Assembly: GCA_938084565.1 (NCBI GenBank)
Contig: CALKEU010000013.1
Span: 1 to 64,000, forward strand
Length of the DNA: 64,000 bases
Source: Candidatus Kapaibacterium sp.
GTDB taxonomy: Bacteria; Bacteroidota; Ignavibacteria; Kapaibacteriales; HRBIN21
Direction of reading: 5' to 3'
Shown here in pieces: positions 51,828 through 60,300 of the stretch (the first letter of the stretch is position 1; each line of letters opens with the position of its first letter). The notes below the pieces were generated by a model. The model was not told the origin of the DNA and made no database searches. It saw nothing but the letters and a program-made list of their open reading frames with translations. The position numbers and the translations under genes were made by a program.

Positions 51828-54800
51828 CTACAGACGCACACTGATGCGCACTTCCCACAAGCGCTGTGCCGATGGCAATACGACCGTTGTGGAGCCAGTT
51901 GTAGTGCTCAGCTGCAAGAGAACGCGCTGGAGAAAGCCTGCTTCCCCGCGTAGGAGCTCGCTCAAAGGGATCTCGACGGTGAATTCTGCTTGCTGGAGTG
52001 GGTTCACCAGTAACCCTCCCCAGCGAAGGGTAATGCCACCGAGTTGGCCAGTAATGCGAGCGCGCATCTGCTCTAGGTCAAATGTCCCCGTGGTTGGGTC
52101 AATTTGGACATCCTGGATGAGTGCAAGCCCGCGGAAGAGCTCTGTAGCCGCTTTCGATGCCAATGTGGAGAGATTCGCCAGCGGGATCTCCCGTCCGAGG
52201 CCTCCGTTTGCACTCCAGGAGCCCTCTAACTCTTCCTGCGTGCGCCCTACGAGGAGCAGCCAGAGAACATCGCTAAAGAGCTTGCTTTCATCACCCGTGC
52301 CAGCTGTGCCGGCAATGCTGTAGCTCCAATTGCCGATGGAGAGATTCCGTCGAGTGCCGCGAAGAGTGAAGCGAATCTCGTAACTCTGCCGCTGGTTGTT
52401 GAAGAGCCGAACACCTTGGTAGCGGACTTCTATGTCCAGCTCAGGATTGTCGATTTCGCCCGTGGTAAAGCTGATCGTGCCGGTGGCAGCAAAGTTGCGG
52501 TAGAACTTGTAGACCGATCCGGGCCGTAGGCGGAGGCGTCCAAGGAGCTGTGGAATTCCTTCGGGCCCTGTGACATAGGCTAGCGGGATCGCTGGGTTTT
52601 CTGCTTCCAGATCGGCGTAGAGCTGTTGCGTTGGAGCTAAATCCATTGTGATCGAGACCGTCCCCAAAAGATAGATACGCACGTCGTAGAAGAGCCGGTC
52701 CATGAAGCTGGGTTCAGCGCGCACAACGGTTGGAGCCGTAGACGCGGTGTGCTCTTCTGTTTCCAGACTCGTTCCTTGGCCTGTAAGCCAGTGATAGTCA
52801 GCCAGCAGTGAGGTTGACGGAGGCACTATCCAACTTTCAGCCGGCATGAAGAGACGGGCAGTCCGAATGAGAAGGGAACCGCGTAACTGCGGCCGTTCCC
52901 AAGTGCCAACAAGCTGGAGGGGCGGTTCTCCGGTTGCAAGGACCAAGGGTCCGTAGAGGGGCGTCCGCGCACGGGCCGAGCTATAGCTGAGCACCAGGAT
53001 TTGGGGTGAGCGAAACTGAAGCTCTAAGTTCCAGGGACGCAGCTGGCGGAATCCGATGGTCCCTGTCACCGTTGCTCTCCCCTCAGGGAATTCCTCCGGT
53101 ACATTGCGCAACACCAGGTGCTCGATGGTAAGCTGCTGCCCCTGTAGACGGAACCTAAAGGTGGCCGTATAACTTATGCCGGTTGTACTCACCGCAAAGG
53201 CCAGCGAATCCCCCCGAGCTGACCCGGTAACAGTAAGGTCCGAGGGTAGATGCCCATTCAGCGCAATATCCATGTGGAGGGAGCCGTGGAGCTGGCGCAG
53301 TTCTGGAACGAAGGGGCTCAGGAGAGCAGCATTGAGCTGACTGGCCTCAATCCGAACAGAGACAGGGATGCGGCTGAAGAGCTTGTCCTGCAGGGGAAAC
53401 GAGGCGATCTGTAACTGCAGGCGGTGGAGGCCTGCCTGAAGAGTTGCTACTCCACGCAGGCGCTCGGCAGTGGCAGCGGCCGTGACGGAGAGGTTGCCAA
53501 GATAGGTGGTGTCGTAGCTGAGCTGCCTCAGCGACAGCCCCAGCTGTCCCTCGGGGGTGTCCAATCGGCCAGAGAGCACAAGGGTTAGCGTATCGAGATG
53601 GCCCGCAAGGGGGATAAGCTCCGGACGCCGGTACTCCGGCGGAAGGAGGGGCCAGAGATCGGACAGAAGCATGTGGTACAGATCAGCTCGCAGGTGCAGG
53701 GAATCTCCGAAGACGCGTCCGCGGAGGCGCAAGCGCTCGTGCCCTCGACGCTCCAGGAGCATGGTATCAACTGTTAGGCCAGCTGCAGCTAGCCGGAGAG
53801 TGGCCGGGGCAGCAGTTCTCCATGCAAAACCTGACGGGAGGTGCTGTAGACCCAGAGAATCAAGTCTGACAACGTACTGTCCCGTGCTCTGCTCCAATAC
53901 AGCCGAAGCAGCAGCAGTTACAAGGTCCTGGAGGGCAACTCGAAGGCTGAGCTGCCCTGTTCTACTGCTGAGCTCCCACCGGAGTTCGAGGGTATCTACC
54001 GTCTGTGCCCCAAGCTGCAGCGACAGACTATGCAGCATGCCACTTGTGCTGGCCAACATTGGGTATGTTCCAGAGAGGTGAAAGCCGATGCCAACACTAT
54101 CCAGACGGAGCCAATCGCTACGGATGGAGAGGCTGTCGGTGGCAATTGTCAGGAAGCGTCCGCTGCAACGCTGGAGCCAGAGGAAGGCAGTATCGGTTTT
54201 GGCGCTCAACGTTCCGGCCATCGAGAGAGAACCCTGGAGCTGCAGCGGGGAAGACCATTGCTCGAGCCAGCCGAGATCATGCAGCTCAACCGTGAAGTGC
54301 AGCTCGGCACTGTCAGGGAGAGCCATGGGGGGAGGGAGTGTAACGGAGGAAGAGAGCGTACGCTGATGCTCAGCCAACCACCGTGCGGTGGCATATCCGA
54401 GGCTCTGCAGCAAGAGTGGGACAGTAGATAGGCGCCAGTTCCCCGACAACTGGATGGTGAAGGGATCCCCGCGGAGCTGCAGAAAGCGTCCCGAGAGAGA
54501 GGGACGGCTGACCTGAAGCATCACCTCGAAAGGCAGGAGAGTCCACCAGTGGTACTGGAGGTGCTCGACCTGAGCCTGGAAAAAACCCTCGAGGCTATCG
54601 GGGTGGAGTCCCTGTCCAGACAGTTGAGCTCGGAGGGTGAGTAGCTCCGGGAGTGCTGTATCGGCAGCGAGTGCTGCTAGGGGAAGGTTGACCAAAGTTG
54701 CCTCCAGACGGTAGCTCGGCCGCGTCACTGGCATGAGCTGTAGCCAGCCAACGAGCTTAACTGTAGCGGTGTCGGACACTACGAGCAAGCGGCCGTATGC

Positions 54801-56273
54801 GGTATCCACCTGCAGGAAACCCTCGCTCAGGCGGGCCGAGAGGTGAGCCTCCTGGATAGGGATTCCCCGAATGGAGCCACCGCTGAGGTGCGCACGTACG
54901 TAGAGCTCAGTGTGCTCGAGCTCCTGCCCGCTGCCGTCTAACTGGAGTGTGCCGCGGAGAGTGCTCGGGAGAGAAAGCTCGGGCAGAAGTTGGCCGACGT
55001 CGAACTTCGGTGTGGAAAGGGAGAGGCTGTAGAGGGGGCGTGGAGTATTCCAATGGCGCAGGCGTACCCGGAGGGAAAAACGGCCTGGCTGCGTCTCTAC
55101 GTCCCCGGAGGCCTCTAACTCTGCTGGACTGAGAGCGAAGCGGAGGTGGCGCAGCCGTATCAGAGCGAGTCGTTGAGTCTGCGGGGGTAGCTCGGGTGCA
55201 AGGTAGGGAAGGAGTTCAGGTGGAATGGTGGCCGATTCGACAACACCTCGGACTTGAGGATGCTCCGCTATCGGGGTAACGTGTAGTGCTCGCAATTGTG
55301 CGTAGGCGCTCCCGAGTCGGAGGGTCAGATCCGGAATAGACAACTGCTGCAAAGTCCCCTCGAGATGAGCCGTCGCCGAGAGCTTTCCCGGAAGCTTTGG
55401 AAGGGAGGGAAACCAATCGGCCAGGCGGGGGAAATCGAGTGAATCAAGCTGGAGTAAGCCGTGGAGCTGACCAAAACGGAGCACAGAGTCAGGCGATGTC
55501 TTCGGCTGGGGCTGCGGCATATGGGCATGGAGCTCCAGACGCAGTCCCAGCCCGGGGGAGCGGAGCCGTACCCCCTCGAGGCGAAAGGATGTAGGAGCTA
55601 GGGCTATAGAGCCCTGGAACTGCTCAACCGTGGTGCTGGACAGAAGCTCGCGAAAGCGGAGTCTGCGCACGGCAACGTACATCCGGTGCTGATGGGGGAA
55701 GAGCGTAGCGCTTATCAGGAAGTCTACGCCCTGCAGCTGCCACTGCCCTTGGCCCAGCACTCCTTCGGTGGCAGGGGCGAGGGAATCAACCAGGAGTATC
55801 CTGCCCCGATGGCCCTGGATACTGCGCAGCCAGACAGAGATGTTGGGCGGCTGACCGCCCTGCGTGTCCGCACCCAAGATGCGCTCCAGATTCCACAGGC
55901 CGTCGTGGCCACGGCGGAGGCCAATGAAGGGGCGTTCAAGCACAAGGGACGGAATGACAACACGCCGGTGCGTAAGGGCAAAGGCTTCGTAACTGAGGAG
56001 GGCTGAAGGCACGAAGATGACCGTATCGCCGTGGGCATCCTGCAGGAGGAGCTCGCGAAGCTCGAGGCCCGAAAGCCCGCGGAGGCGCACTGCCCCAATG
56101 GAGAGCTGCCCTTCACGGAGCTCCTGGTTGAGGCGCTCGATGAGCTGCTGCAGGAGCCACCTCTGAACAACGGGCAGTTGTAAGAGTGCCACGCACCCTA
56201 TACCGACAATGAGGAGAGCGCCCACCAGTGCTCCGAGACGATAGAGCCATGGGCGGGACCGGTTGTGAGGCAT
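51828..56273 (-). CDS. tamB: Translocation and assembly module protein TamB
   Basis: A 1481-residue AsmA-like bridge protein. There is one N-terminal TM (about 13-33), then about 1100 residues of repeating beta strands that should form the lipid-conducting groove (typical units: GRLRLRPGSVYKF, LTVTGSARGDSLAF). The C-terminal TamB/DUF490 domain covers about 1150-1481 and contains LLADYHWLTGQGT, FSDVLWLLLVGRTQEEL and ATELFRGLALIQDVQID. TamB-type proteins move phospholipid to, and aid assembly of, the outer membrane. The TamA partner is not in the window. It sits between M42 and rlpA, 9 nt from each. Confidence 0.92.
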   Translation of the reverse strand: MPHNRSRPWLYRLGALVGALLIVGIGCVALLQLPVVQRWLLQQLIERLNQELREGQLSIGAVRLRGLSGLELRELLLQDAHGDTVIFVPSALLSYEAFALTHRRVVIPSLVLERPFIGLRRGHDGLWNLERILGADTQGGQPPNISVWLRSIQGHRGRILLVDSLAPATEGVLGQGQWQLQGVDFLISATLFPHQHRMYVAVRRLRFRELLSSTTVEQFQGSIALAPTSFRLEGVRLRSPGLGLRLELHAHMPQPQPKTSPDSVLRFGQLHGLLQLDSLDFPRLADWFPSLPKLPGKLSATAHLEGTLQQLSIPDLTLRLGSAYAQLRALHVTPIAEHPQVRGVVESATIPPELLPYLAPELPPQTQRLALIRLRHLRFALSPAELEASGDVETQPGRFSLRVRLRHWNTPRPLYSLSLSTPKFDVGQLLPELSLPSTLRGTLQLDGSGQELEHTELYVRAHLSGGSIRGIPIQEAHLSARLSEGFLQVDTAYGRLLVVSDTATVKLVGWLQLMPVTRPSYRLEATLVNLPLAALAADTALPELLTLRAQLSGQGLHPDSLEGFFQAQVEHLQYHWWTLLPFEVMLQVSRPSLSGRFLQLRGDPFTIQLSGNWRLSTVPLLLQSLGYATARWLAEHQRTLSSSVTLPPPMALPDSAELHFTVELHDLGWLEQWSSPLQLQGSLSMAGTLSAKTDTAFLWLQRCSGRFLTIATDSLSIRSDWLRLDSVGIGFHLSGTYPMLASTSGMLHSLSLQLGAQTVDTLELRWELSSRTGQLSLRVALQDLVTAAASAVLEQSTGQYVVRLDSLGLQHLPSGFAWRTAAPATLRLAAAGLTVDTMLLERRGHERLRLRGRVFGDSLHLRADLYHMLLSDLWPLLPPEYRRPELIPLAGHLDTLTLVLSGRLDTPEGQLGLSLRQLSYDTTYLGNLSVTAAATAERLRGVATLQAGLHRLQLQIASFPLQDKLFSRIPVSVRIEASQLNAALLSPFVPELRQLHGSLHMDIALNGHLPSDLTVTGSARGDSLAFAVSTTGISYTATFRFRLQGQQLTIEHLVLRNVPEEFPEGRATVTGTIGFRQLRPWNLELQFRSPQILVLSYSSARARTPLYGPLVLATGEPPLQLVGTWERPQLRGSLLIRTARLFMPAESWIVPPSTSLLADYHWLTGQGTSLETEEHTASTAPTVVRAEPSFMDRLFYDVRIYLLGTVSITMDLAPTQQLYADLEAENPAIPLAYVTGPEGIPQLLGRLRLRPGSVYKFYRNFAATGTISFTTGEIDNPELDIEVRYQGVRLFNNQRQSYEIRFTLRGTRRNLSIGNWSYSIAGTAGTGDESKLFSDVLWLLLVGRTQEELEGSWSANGGLGREIPLANLSTLASKAATELFRGLALIQDVQIDPTTGTFDLEQMRARITGQLGGITLRWGGLLVNPLQQAEFTVEIPLSELLRGEAGFLQRVLLQLSTTTGSTTVVLPSAQRLWEVRISVRL

Positions 56274-56282
56274 AGGAGCGTA

Positions 56283-57317
56283 CTATCCTTGGAATTCTCC
56301 CGAGCGCTCGAGGAAGCGGCAGAGCAGCTGGATTGCCGCCTCAACGTCTGCTTTGTGAACACACTCGACGACCGAGTGTGTGTAACGATTCGGGATGGAA
56401 ATGGTGCAGACAGGGATGCCGGCGCGGCTGAGCTGCATGGCCGCAGCGTCGGTCCCGCCACGGGGCAGTATCTCGAGCTGGTGTGGAATTGCTTCCTGCT
56501 CGGCAATCTGGCGCAGGAAGCGTACCAGAGCGGGATGGGAGATCGAGTAAGAGTCCACAAGCTTGATGGCAACCCCGTGACCCAGCCGAGTGCAGTACTG
56601 ATGTTCTTCCATCCCCGGGGTGTCGGCGGCAATGGTAACATCGATCGCAATGCCAAGATGAGGGTCAAGGCCAAAGGCAGCAGTCCGAGCTCCCCGGAGG
56701 CCAACCTCTTCCTGGACAGTAGCTACAGCGTAGACAGTATCGGGACTCTGGCGGTACCGCTTGAAGGCTTCCACCATGACGTAGAGTCCCACGCGGTTGT
56801 CCAATGCCTTGCCGGTGTAGAAGTTGCCCATCTCGATGAGCTCGCGCTCGAGCGTAATGGGATCCCCGATGCTGACGAGCTCCTTGACCTCGTCGGCGGG
56901 CAGTCCGACATCAATGAAGAGCTCCTCCAGTGGAATGACCTTGGAGCGCTCTTCCGGGGTGGTCAGATGGGTTGCTTTGATCCCGATGACTCCATCGAGC
57001 ACCCGTCGGCCATAGATCTTGACCCGCTGCGCCACGAGCGTGCGAGGGTCAAAGCCGCCGAGGGGATGGAAATAGAGGAAGCCCTCCTTGTGAATGGCGC
57101 GGACGAGGAAGGCAATCTCGTCCATGTGAGCAGCCAGCATCAGGGTGCGAGGCTGCGCTCCAGTGCCGTGCCGACGGGCGATGACATTACCCATGGCATC
57201 GATACGGATGTCATCGGCATAGTCCTGGAGCTCTGCCACGACGAGCTCTCGGAGGGCCTCTTCACGGCCCGGGACACCAGGAGTGGCACACAAACGCCGG
57301 AGGAGTTCTACGGACAT
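56283..57317 (-). CDS. M42 family aminopeptidase
   Basis: A 344-residue cytoplasmic metallopeptidase forming tetrahedral (TET) particles in studied homologues. Metal ligands are in AAHMDEI (His), KALDNRVG (bridging Asp), QEEVGLRGA (catalytic and ligand Glu), AIDVT (Asp) and RYTHSVVE (His). The opening RLCATPGVPGREEALREL is typical. It trims short peptides. It lies 27 nt after the isocitrate dehydrogenase gene and 9 nt before tamB. Confidence 0.94.
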   Translation of the reverse strand: MSVELLRRLCATPGVPGREEALRELVVAELQDYADDIRIDAMGNVIARRHGTGAQPRTLMLAAHMDEIAFLVRAIHKEGFLYFHPLGGFDPRTLVAQRVKIYGRRVLDGVIGIKATHLTTPEERSKVIPLEELFIDVGLPADEVKELVSIGDPITLERELIEMGNFYTGKALDNRVGLYVMVEAFKRYRQSPDTVYAVATVQEEVGLRGARTAAFGLDPHLGIAIDVTIAADTPGMEEHQYCTRLGHGVAIKLVDSYSISHPALVRFLRQIAEQEAIPHQLEILPRGGTDAAAMQLSRAGIPVCTISIPNRYTHSVVECVHKADVEAAIQLLCRFLERSGEFQG

Positions 57318-57344
57318 GACCGCGGTACAGCCACGTAGTCACAC

Positions 57345-58784
57345 CTACTCTTCGCCCTGGGCTCTGCTGTAGAGGGCAGTGCCATTGACGTGGTGGAGCT
57401 TTTCAACGTGCATCCATACTACCCCATCGGCTGTCAGGGTTGACAGCGCCTCGAGGAGTTCGGTTTCGCTGAGGGGTTCTTCGGCCAGATACCGGCATCG
57501 GTACCAGTCTACCAGGACGATCGGCGGAGTTGGCCCTGGATAGACCTTCGTGCCGCGGTTGGAGATCATCTGGAGGCGCAGTTTGCCAATGCGTTCAGGG
57601 AGTTTAGGCACTCCTGCGGGGGAGCGGACGAAGAGATCCATCCCATAGAGCTGCCATGCTACCTCGGGCAGAGAGCTCATCGGCTGGGGGGTGGGCTCGG
57701 AAGCCGAGAGGGGGTGCGGGTACTCCGTAAAGTCGAGTGGGCGGAGATTGCTGATAATGGCGCGGGCGAACTCTCTCGTGCTGGCATTACCGCCGAGATC
57801 CCGGGTGCGCAGACCGCTGGCCAGAGTCAGGCGCAGGGCTTCCTCGATTCGCTCTGCGTGGCGATGGAGCCCCAGGAAGCGCAGCATCTGAGTAGCCGAA
57901 AGCAGCAGTGCGGTGGGATTGGCAATGCCACGGCCGGCAATGTCGGGGGCTGAACCGTGGACGGCTTCGAAGACGGCGCGTCCGTGCCCTACATTACCCC
58001 CGGGAGCAACACCGAGCCCGCCAACGAGGCCAGCGCAGAGATCGCTCACAAGGTCGCCGAAGAGGTTGGGCAAGACCAGTACGTCGAAACTCTCCGGCCG
58101 TACGACCAGCTGCATGCAGAGATTGTCCACCAGGATGTCGTCGGCCTGAAGTTCTGGGTAGTCAGCGGCAATGGCGTAGAAGCGCTCACGGAAGAGCCCA
58201 TCGCTCATCTTGTGGATGTTGGCTTTGTGGACGCAGGTGAGGCGACGGCGGCCCTGACTGCGGGCCAGTTCGAAGGCAAAGCGCAGGAAGATGTCCGAAC
58301 CCGGGCGGGTGATGATGCGCAGTTGTTGCACCACGTCGGGAGTTTGCCAGTATTCGATGCCGCCGTAAGTATCCTCGATGTTTTCCCGCAGCACGATGAG
58401 GTCCACGTTGTCAAAGCGTGTACGCACACCGGGCAGCGATCGGGCTGGGCGTACGTTTGCGAAAAGATCCAGGATCTTACGGATGGTGACGTTGATGCTC
58501 TTGTGGCCTGTCCCGATCGGGGTCGTCGTCGGGCCCTTCAGAGCTACGCGGTTGCGGAGGATGGACTGCAGGGTCTGTGGGGGCAGTGGGGTACCGTAGA
58601 GGCGTGCGCATTCGAGCCCGGCTGGCTGTTCATCCCACTCAATCGGGACGCTTGCGGCATCCAAGATTTCTTGAACTGCCGCGGTGATTTCCGGCCCAAT
58701 ACCATCGCCGCGAATGAGTGTGATGCGCCGATGGAGTTCCACCGAGGAAACCGTTTCCATAGCCTTCAAGGAGTGTTCTGACAC
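57345..58784 (-). CDS. icd: Isocitrate dehydrogenase with C-terminal extension, probably NAD-dependent
   Basis: A 479-residue decarboxylating dehydrogenase making 2-oxoglutarate. The substrate site is NVTIRKILDLFANVRPARSL and the Tyr of ENIEDTYGGIEY; VDNLCMQLVVRP and LPNLFGDLVSDLCAGLVGG follow. The cofactor stretch is VHGSAPDIAGRGIANPTALL: Asp-Ile after the Pro, where NADP enzymes of E. coli and Thermus have Lys-Tyr, so NAD is more likely (inference). A C-terminal domain of about 130 residues (from about 345) resembles the Thermus/Rickettsia-type long enzymes. It starts 2 nt after the Omp28-like gene. Confidence 0.92.
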   Translation of the reverse strand: MSEHSLKAMETVSSVELHRRITLIRGDGIGPEITAAVQEILDAASVPIEWDEQPAGLECARLYGTPLPPQTLQSILRNRVALKGPTTTPIGTGHKSINVTIRKILDLFANVRPARSLPGVRTRFDNVDLIVLRENIEDTYGGIEYWQTPDVVQQLRIITRPGSDIFLRFAFELARSQGRRRLTCVHKANIHKMSDGLFRERFYAIAADYPELQADDILVDNLCMQLVVRPESFDVLVLPNLFGDLVSDLCAGLVGGLGVAPGGNVGHGRAVFEAVHGSAPDIAGRGIANPTALLLSATQMLRFLGLHRHAERIEEALRLTLASGLRTRDLGGNASTREFARAIISNLRPLDFTEYPHPLSASEPTPQPMSSLPEVAWQLYGMDLFVRSPAGVPKLPERIGKLRLQMISNRGTKVYPGPTPPIVLVDWYRCRYLAEEPLSETELLEALSTLTADGVVWMHVEKLHHVNGTALYSRAQGEE

Positions 58785-58786
58785 GC

Positions 58787-59659
58787 TCAGCGGAGACGAA
58801 GTGGGGCTGCGGCAGCTTGTACGATCTCGTACGTTGTGCCGTACCGATGGACCAACGCCACGAAGGAACAGTGGGCGGGCTTCCAGTCTACGCCAGCAGG
58901 GAAGCGATACGTGTAACGGCGCTGCAACACAGTGCCGGCAGGGGCCCCTGTCGGATGGAGCTGCTCCCCCCAGGCTCCTCCGATGCCATCTCGGAGGACG
59001 AAGCGGTGGAGGTAGTTTGGAATATCGGGCGGATTCCGGCGGTAGTCCAGCTGGTATTGGACCACGCTGTCCTCCACCAGGTAGAGGGCCAGATAGTGGT
59101 CGGGTGTGCCCGGCTGGCGATAGCGGACGGTAACCTCGAGGCTGACGGTGCTCGTGAGGGTGTCCATTGTCGCATCGAGCTCGAGCTCGAGCGGGGCACT
59201 GCGCTGGAGCTCTTCAGCCACGGCAGCTGCCCAGGCATCTTTGCCGAGGATGTGTCCTGTTGGGTAGCCGCGCCGATTGACCATCCCATTCGGATTACCC
59301 GCACGGCTGATGCCGAAGAAACGGTCGAGCTCTTCAGAGACTGGATTGCGGAAGTCATACGTGTATGGCGGGGCCGTCGGACGGGCAAAGAAGCCAGCAT
59401 GGACACTGATGAGGATGAGACGCTCGCCATAGCGCTGCCGCAGTTCCTCGGCCCGTTCGTGTGCCTCCGGACAATTCCCGCAGCGAAAGCCAGTGTAGTC
59501 CTCCAGGACAACGCGACGGCTCTGCCCTATCGAATCCCCCTCCGAAAGGGAGCCTTCCCGGTAGGGAGGCTCAATAACGTCGCAGCCCAGTGCCCACCCC
59601 AGCCCCCCTACAAGCCCCACGGTCGAGATTACCCAGCCGAACAAGATACGGCGCAGCAT
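58787..59659 (-). CDS. Omp28-like lipoprotein with thioredoxin-like CGNC motif
   Basis: A 290-residue lipoprotein with lipobox WALGC (about Cys25). LEDYTGFRCGNCPEAHERAE holds a CxxC (Cys-Gly-Asn-Cys) in a thioredoxin-like context, and GNPNGMVNRRGYPTG follows, matching the Omp28 family. Its role, possibly redox or adhesion in the outer membrane, is not settled. The second half is beta-rich. The ATG around 59659 gives the signal peptide; a longer GTG-started frame would overlap the peroxiredoxin gene. It follows that gene by about 40 nt. Confidence 0.85.
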   Translation of the reverse strand: MLRRILFGWVISTVGLVGGLGWALGCDVIEPPYREGSLSEGDSIGQSRRVVLEDYTGFRCGNCPEAHERAEELRQRYGERLILISVHAGFFARPTAPPYTYDFRNPVSEELDRFFGISRAGNPNGMVNRRGYPTGHILGKDAWAAAVAEELQRSAPLELELDATMDTLTSTVSLEVTVRYRQPGTPDHYLALYLVEDSVVQYQLDYRRNPPDIPNYLHRFVLRDGIGGAWGEQLHPTGAPAGTVLQRRYTYRFPAGVDWKPAHCSFVALVHRYGTTYEIVQAAAAPLRLR

Positions 59660-59699
59660 GACAGCTCTCTCTCGAGCACCAACACGGCGTGGACCGCCG

Positions 59700-60179
59700 T
59701 TAACGGAGGCTCTCGACGGCTCGGAAGACCTCGTCATAGGGCGGCTCAAGCCGGGGATCTTCACTGACCCACTTGTAGCGCACAGTCCCCGTCCCATCGA
59801 TGAGAAAGACACTGCGCTTAGCGGCTATATAGCCCGGCAGACCAGCGAAGTCCTCGTGGTAGACTTCGTAGAGGCGCACGACCTCACGGTTGTAATCGGA
59901 GAGCAGGGGGAAGGGGAAATTGTGTTCTTGTGCGAAGGCCTTGTTGGCGAAAGGTCCATCGACGCTGATGGCAACAAGGTGCGCATTGAGCTCTGCCAGT
60001 CGGCCGAAGGAATCTCGAAAGGTGCATAGCTCTTTCGTGCAGACCCCTGTAAAGGCCCCGGGGAAGAAGGCTAAGAGAATCGGCTTGCCCTGTGCTAAGA
60101 ATTCCGCCAGTGAACGCCACGTAAGTTCCGTATCAACCAGCCGGAAGTCTGGAGCTTTCTGCCCAACGTCGACACCCAT
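59700..60179 (-). CDS. Peroxiredoxin (AhpE/BCP-like)
   Basis: A 159-residue thiol peroxidase. LLAFFPGAFTGVCTKELCTF puts the peroxidatic Cys at 47 and a second Cys at 52. The N-terminus GQKAPDFRLVDTE and the C-terminal RSVFLIDGTGTVRYKWV are typical. It is closer to the AhpE/archaeal single-domain group than the PrxQ at 1787, although both have C-X4-C. No signal peptide. It heads the minus-strand run through rlpA and has its own promoter element. Confidence 0.92.
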   Translation of the reverse strand: MGVDVGQKAPDFRLVDTELTWRSLAEFLAQGKPILLAFFPGAFTGVCTKELCTFRDSFGRLAELNAHLVAISVDGPFANKAFAQEHNFPFPLLSDYNREVVRLYEVYHEDFAGLPGYIAAKRSVFLIDGTGTVRYKWVSEDPRLEPPYDEVFRAVESLR

Positions 60180-60212
60180 TGGAACTCCCAGTTGAGTGGA
60201 ACATGCGATAGT

Positions 60213-60221
60213 GCAAAGTTA
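60213..60221 (-). promoter_or_regulatory. TAnnTTTGC promoter element for the peroxiredoxin-to-rlpA run
   Basis: TAACTTTGC on the minus strand, 33 nt upstream of the ATG at 60179. It is back to back with the permease element, about 34 nt apart. Confidence 0.6.
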
Positions 60222-60255
60222 CGGACTCACGCCTGGTGCGCTGGTATGCATTTCC

Positions 60256-60263
60256 TAATTTGC
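60256..60263 (+). promoter_or_regulatory. Possible promoter element for the permease-dapB run
   Basis: TAATTTGC, one T shorter than the window's consensus, 37 nt upstream of the ATG at 60301. It is a weaker match than the others. Confidence 0.4.
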
Positions 60264-60300
60264 GGATGGGCATCCGTATGTGTCACACTGTGCCAGAGTG

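Noticed and set aside
56265-57338. A 357-codon plus-strand frame opposite the M42 peptidase
   Set aside because: The minus strand has all M42 metal-site motifs in order; the plus frame has no recognisable content and is a codon-bias shadow.
57957-58781. A 274-codon plus-strand frame opposite isocitrate dehydrogenase
   Set aside because: Fully contained in a confident gene on the other strand, and has no motif or promoter element.
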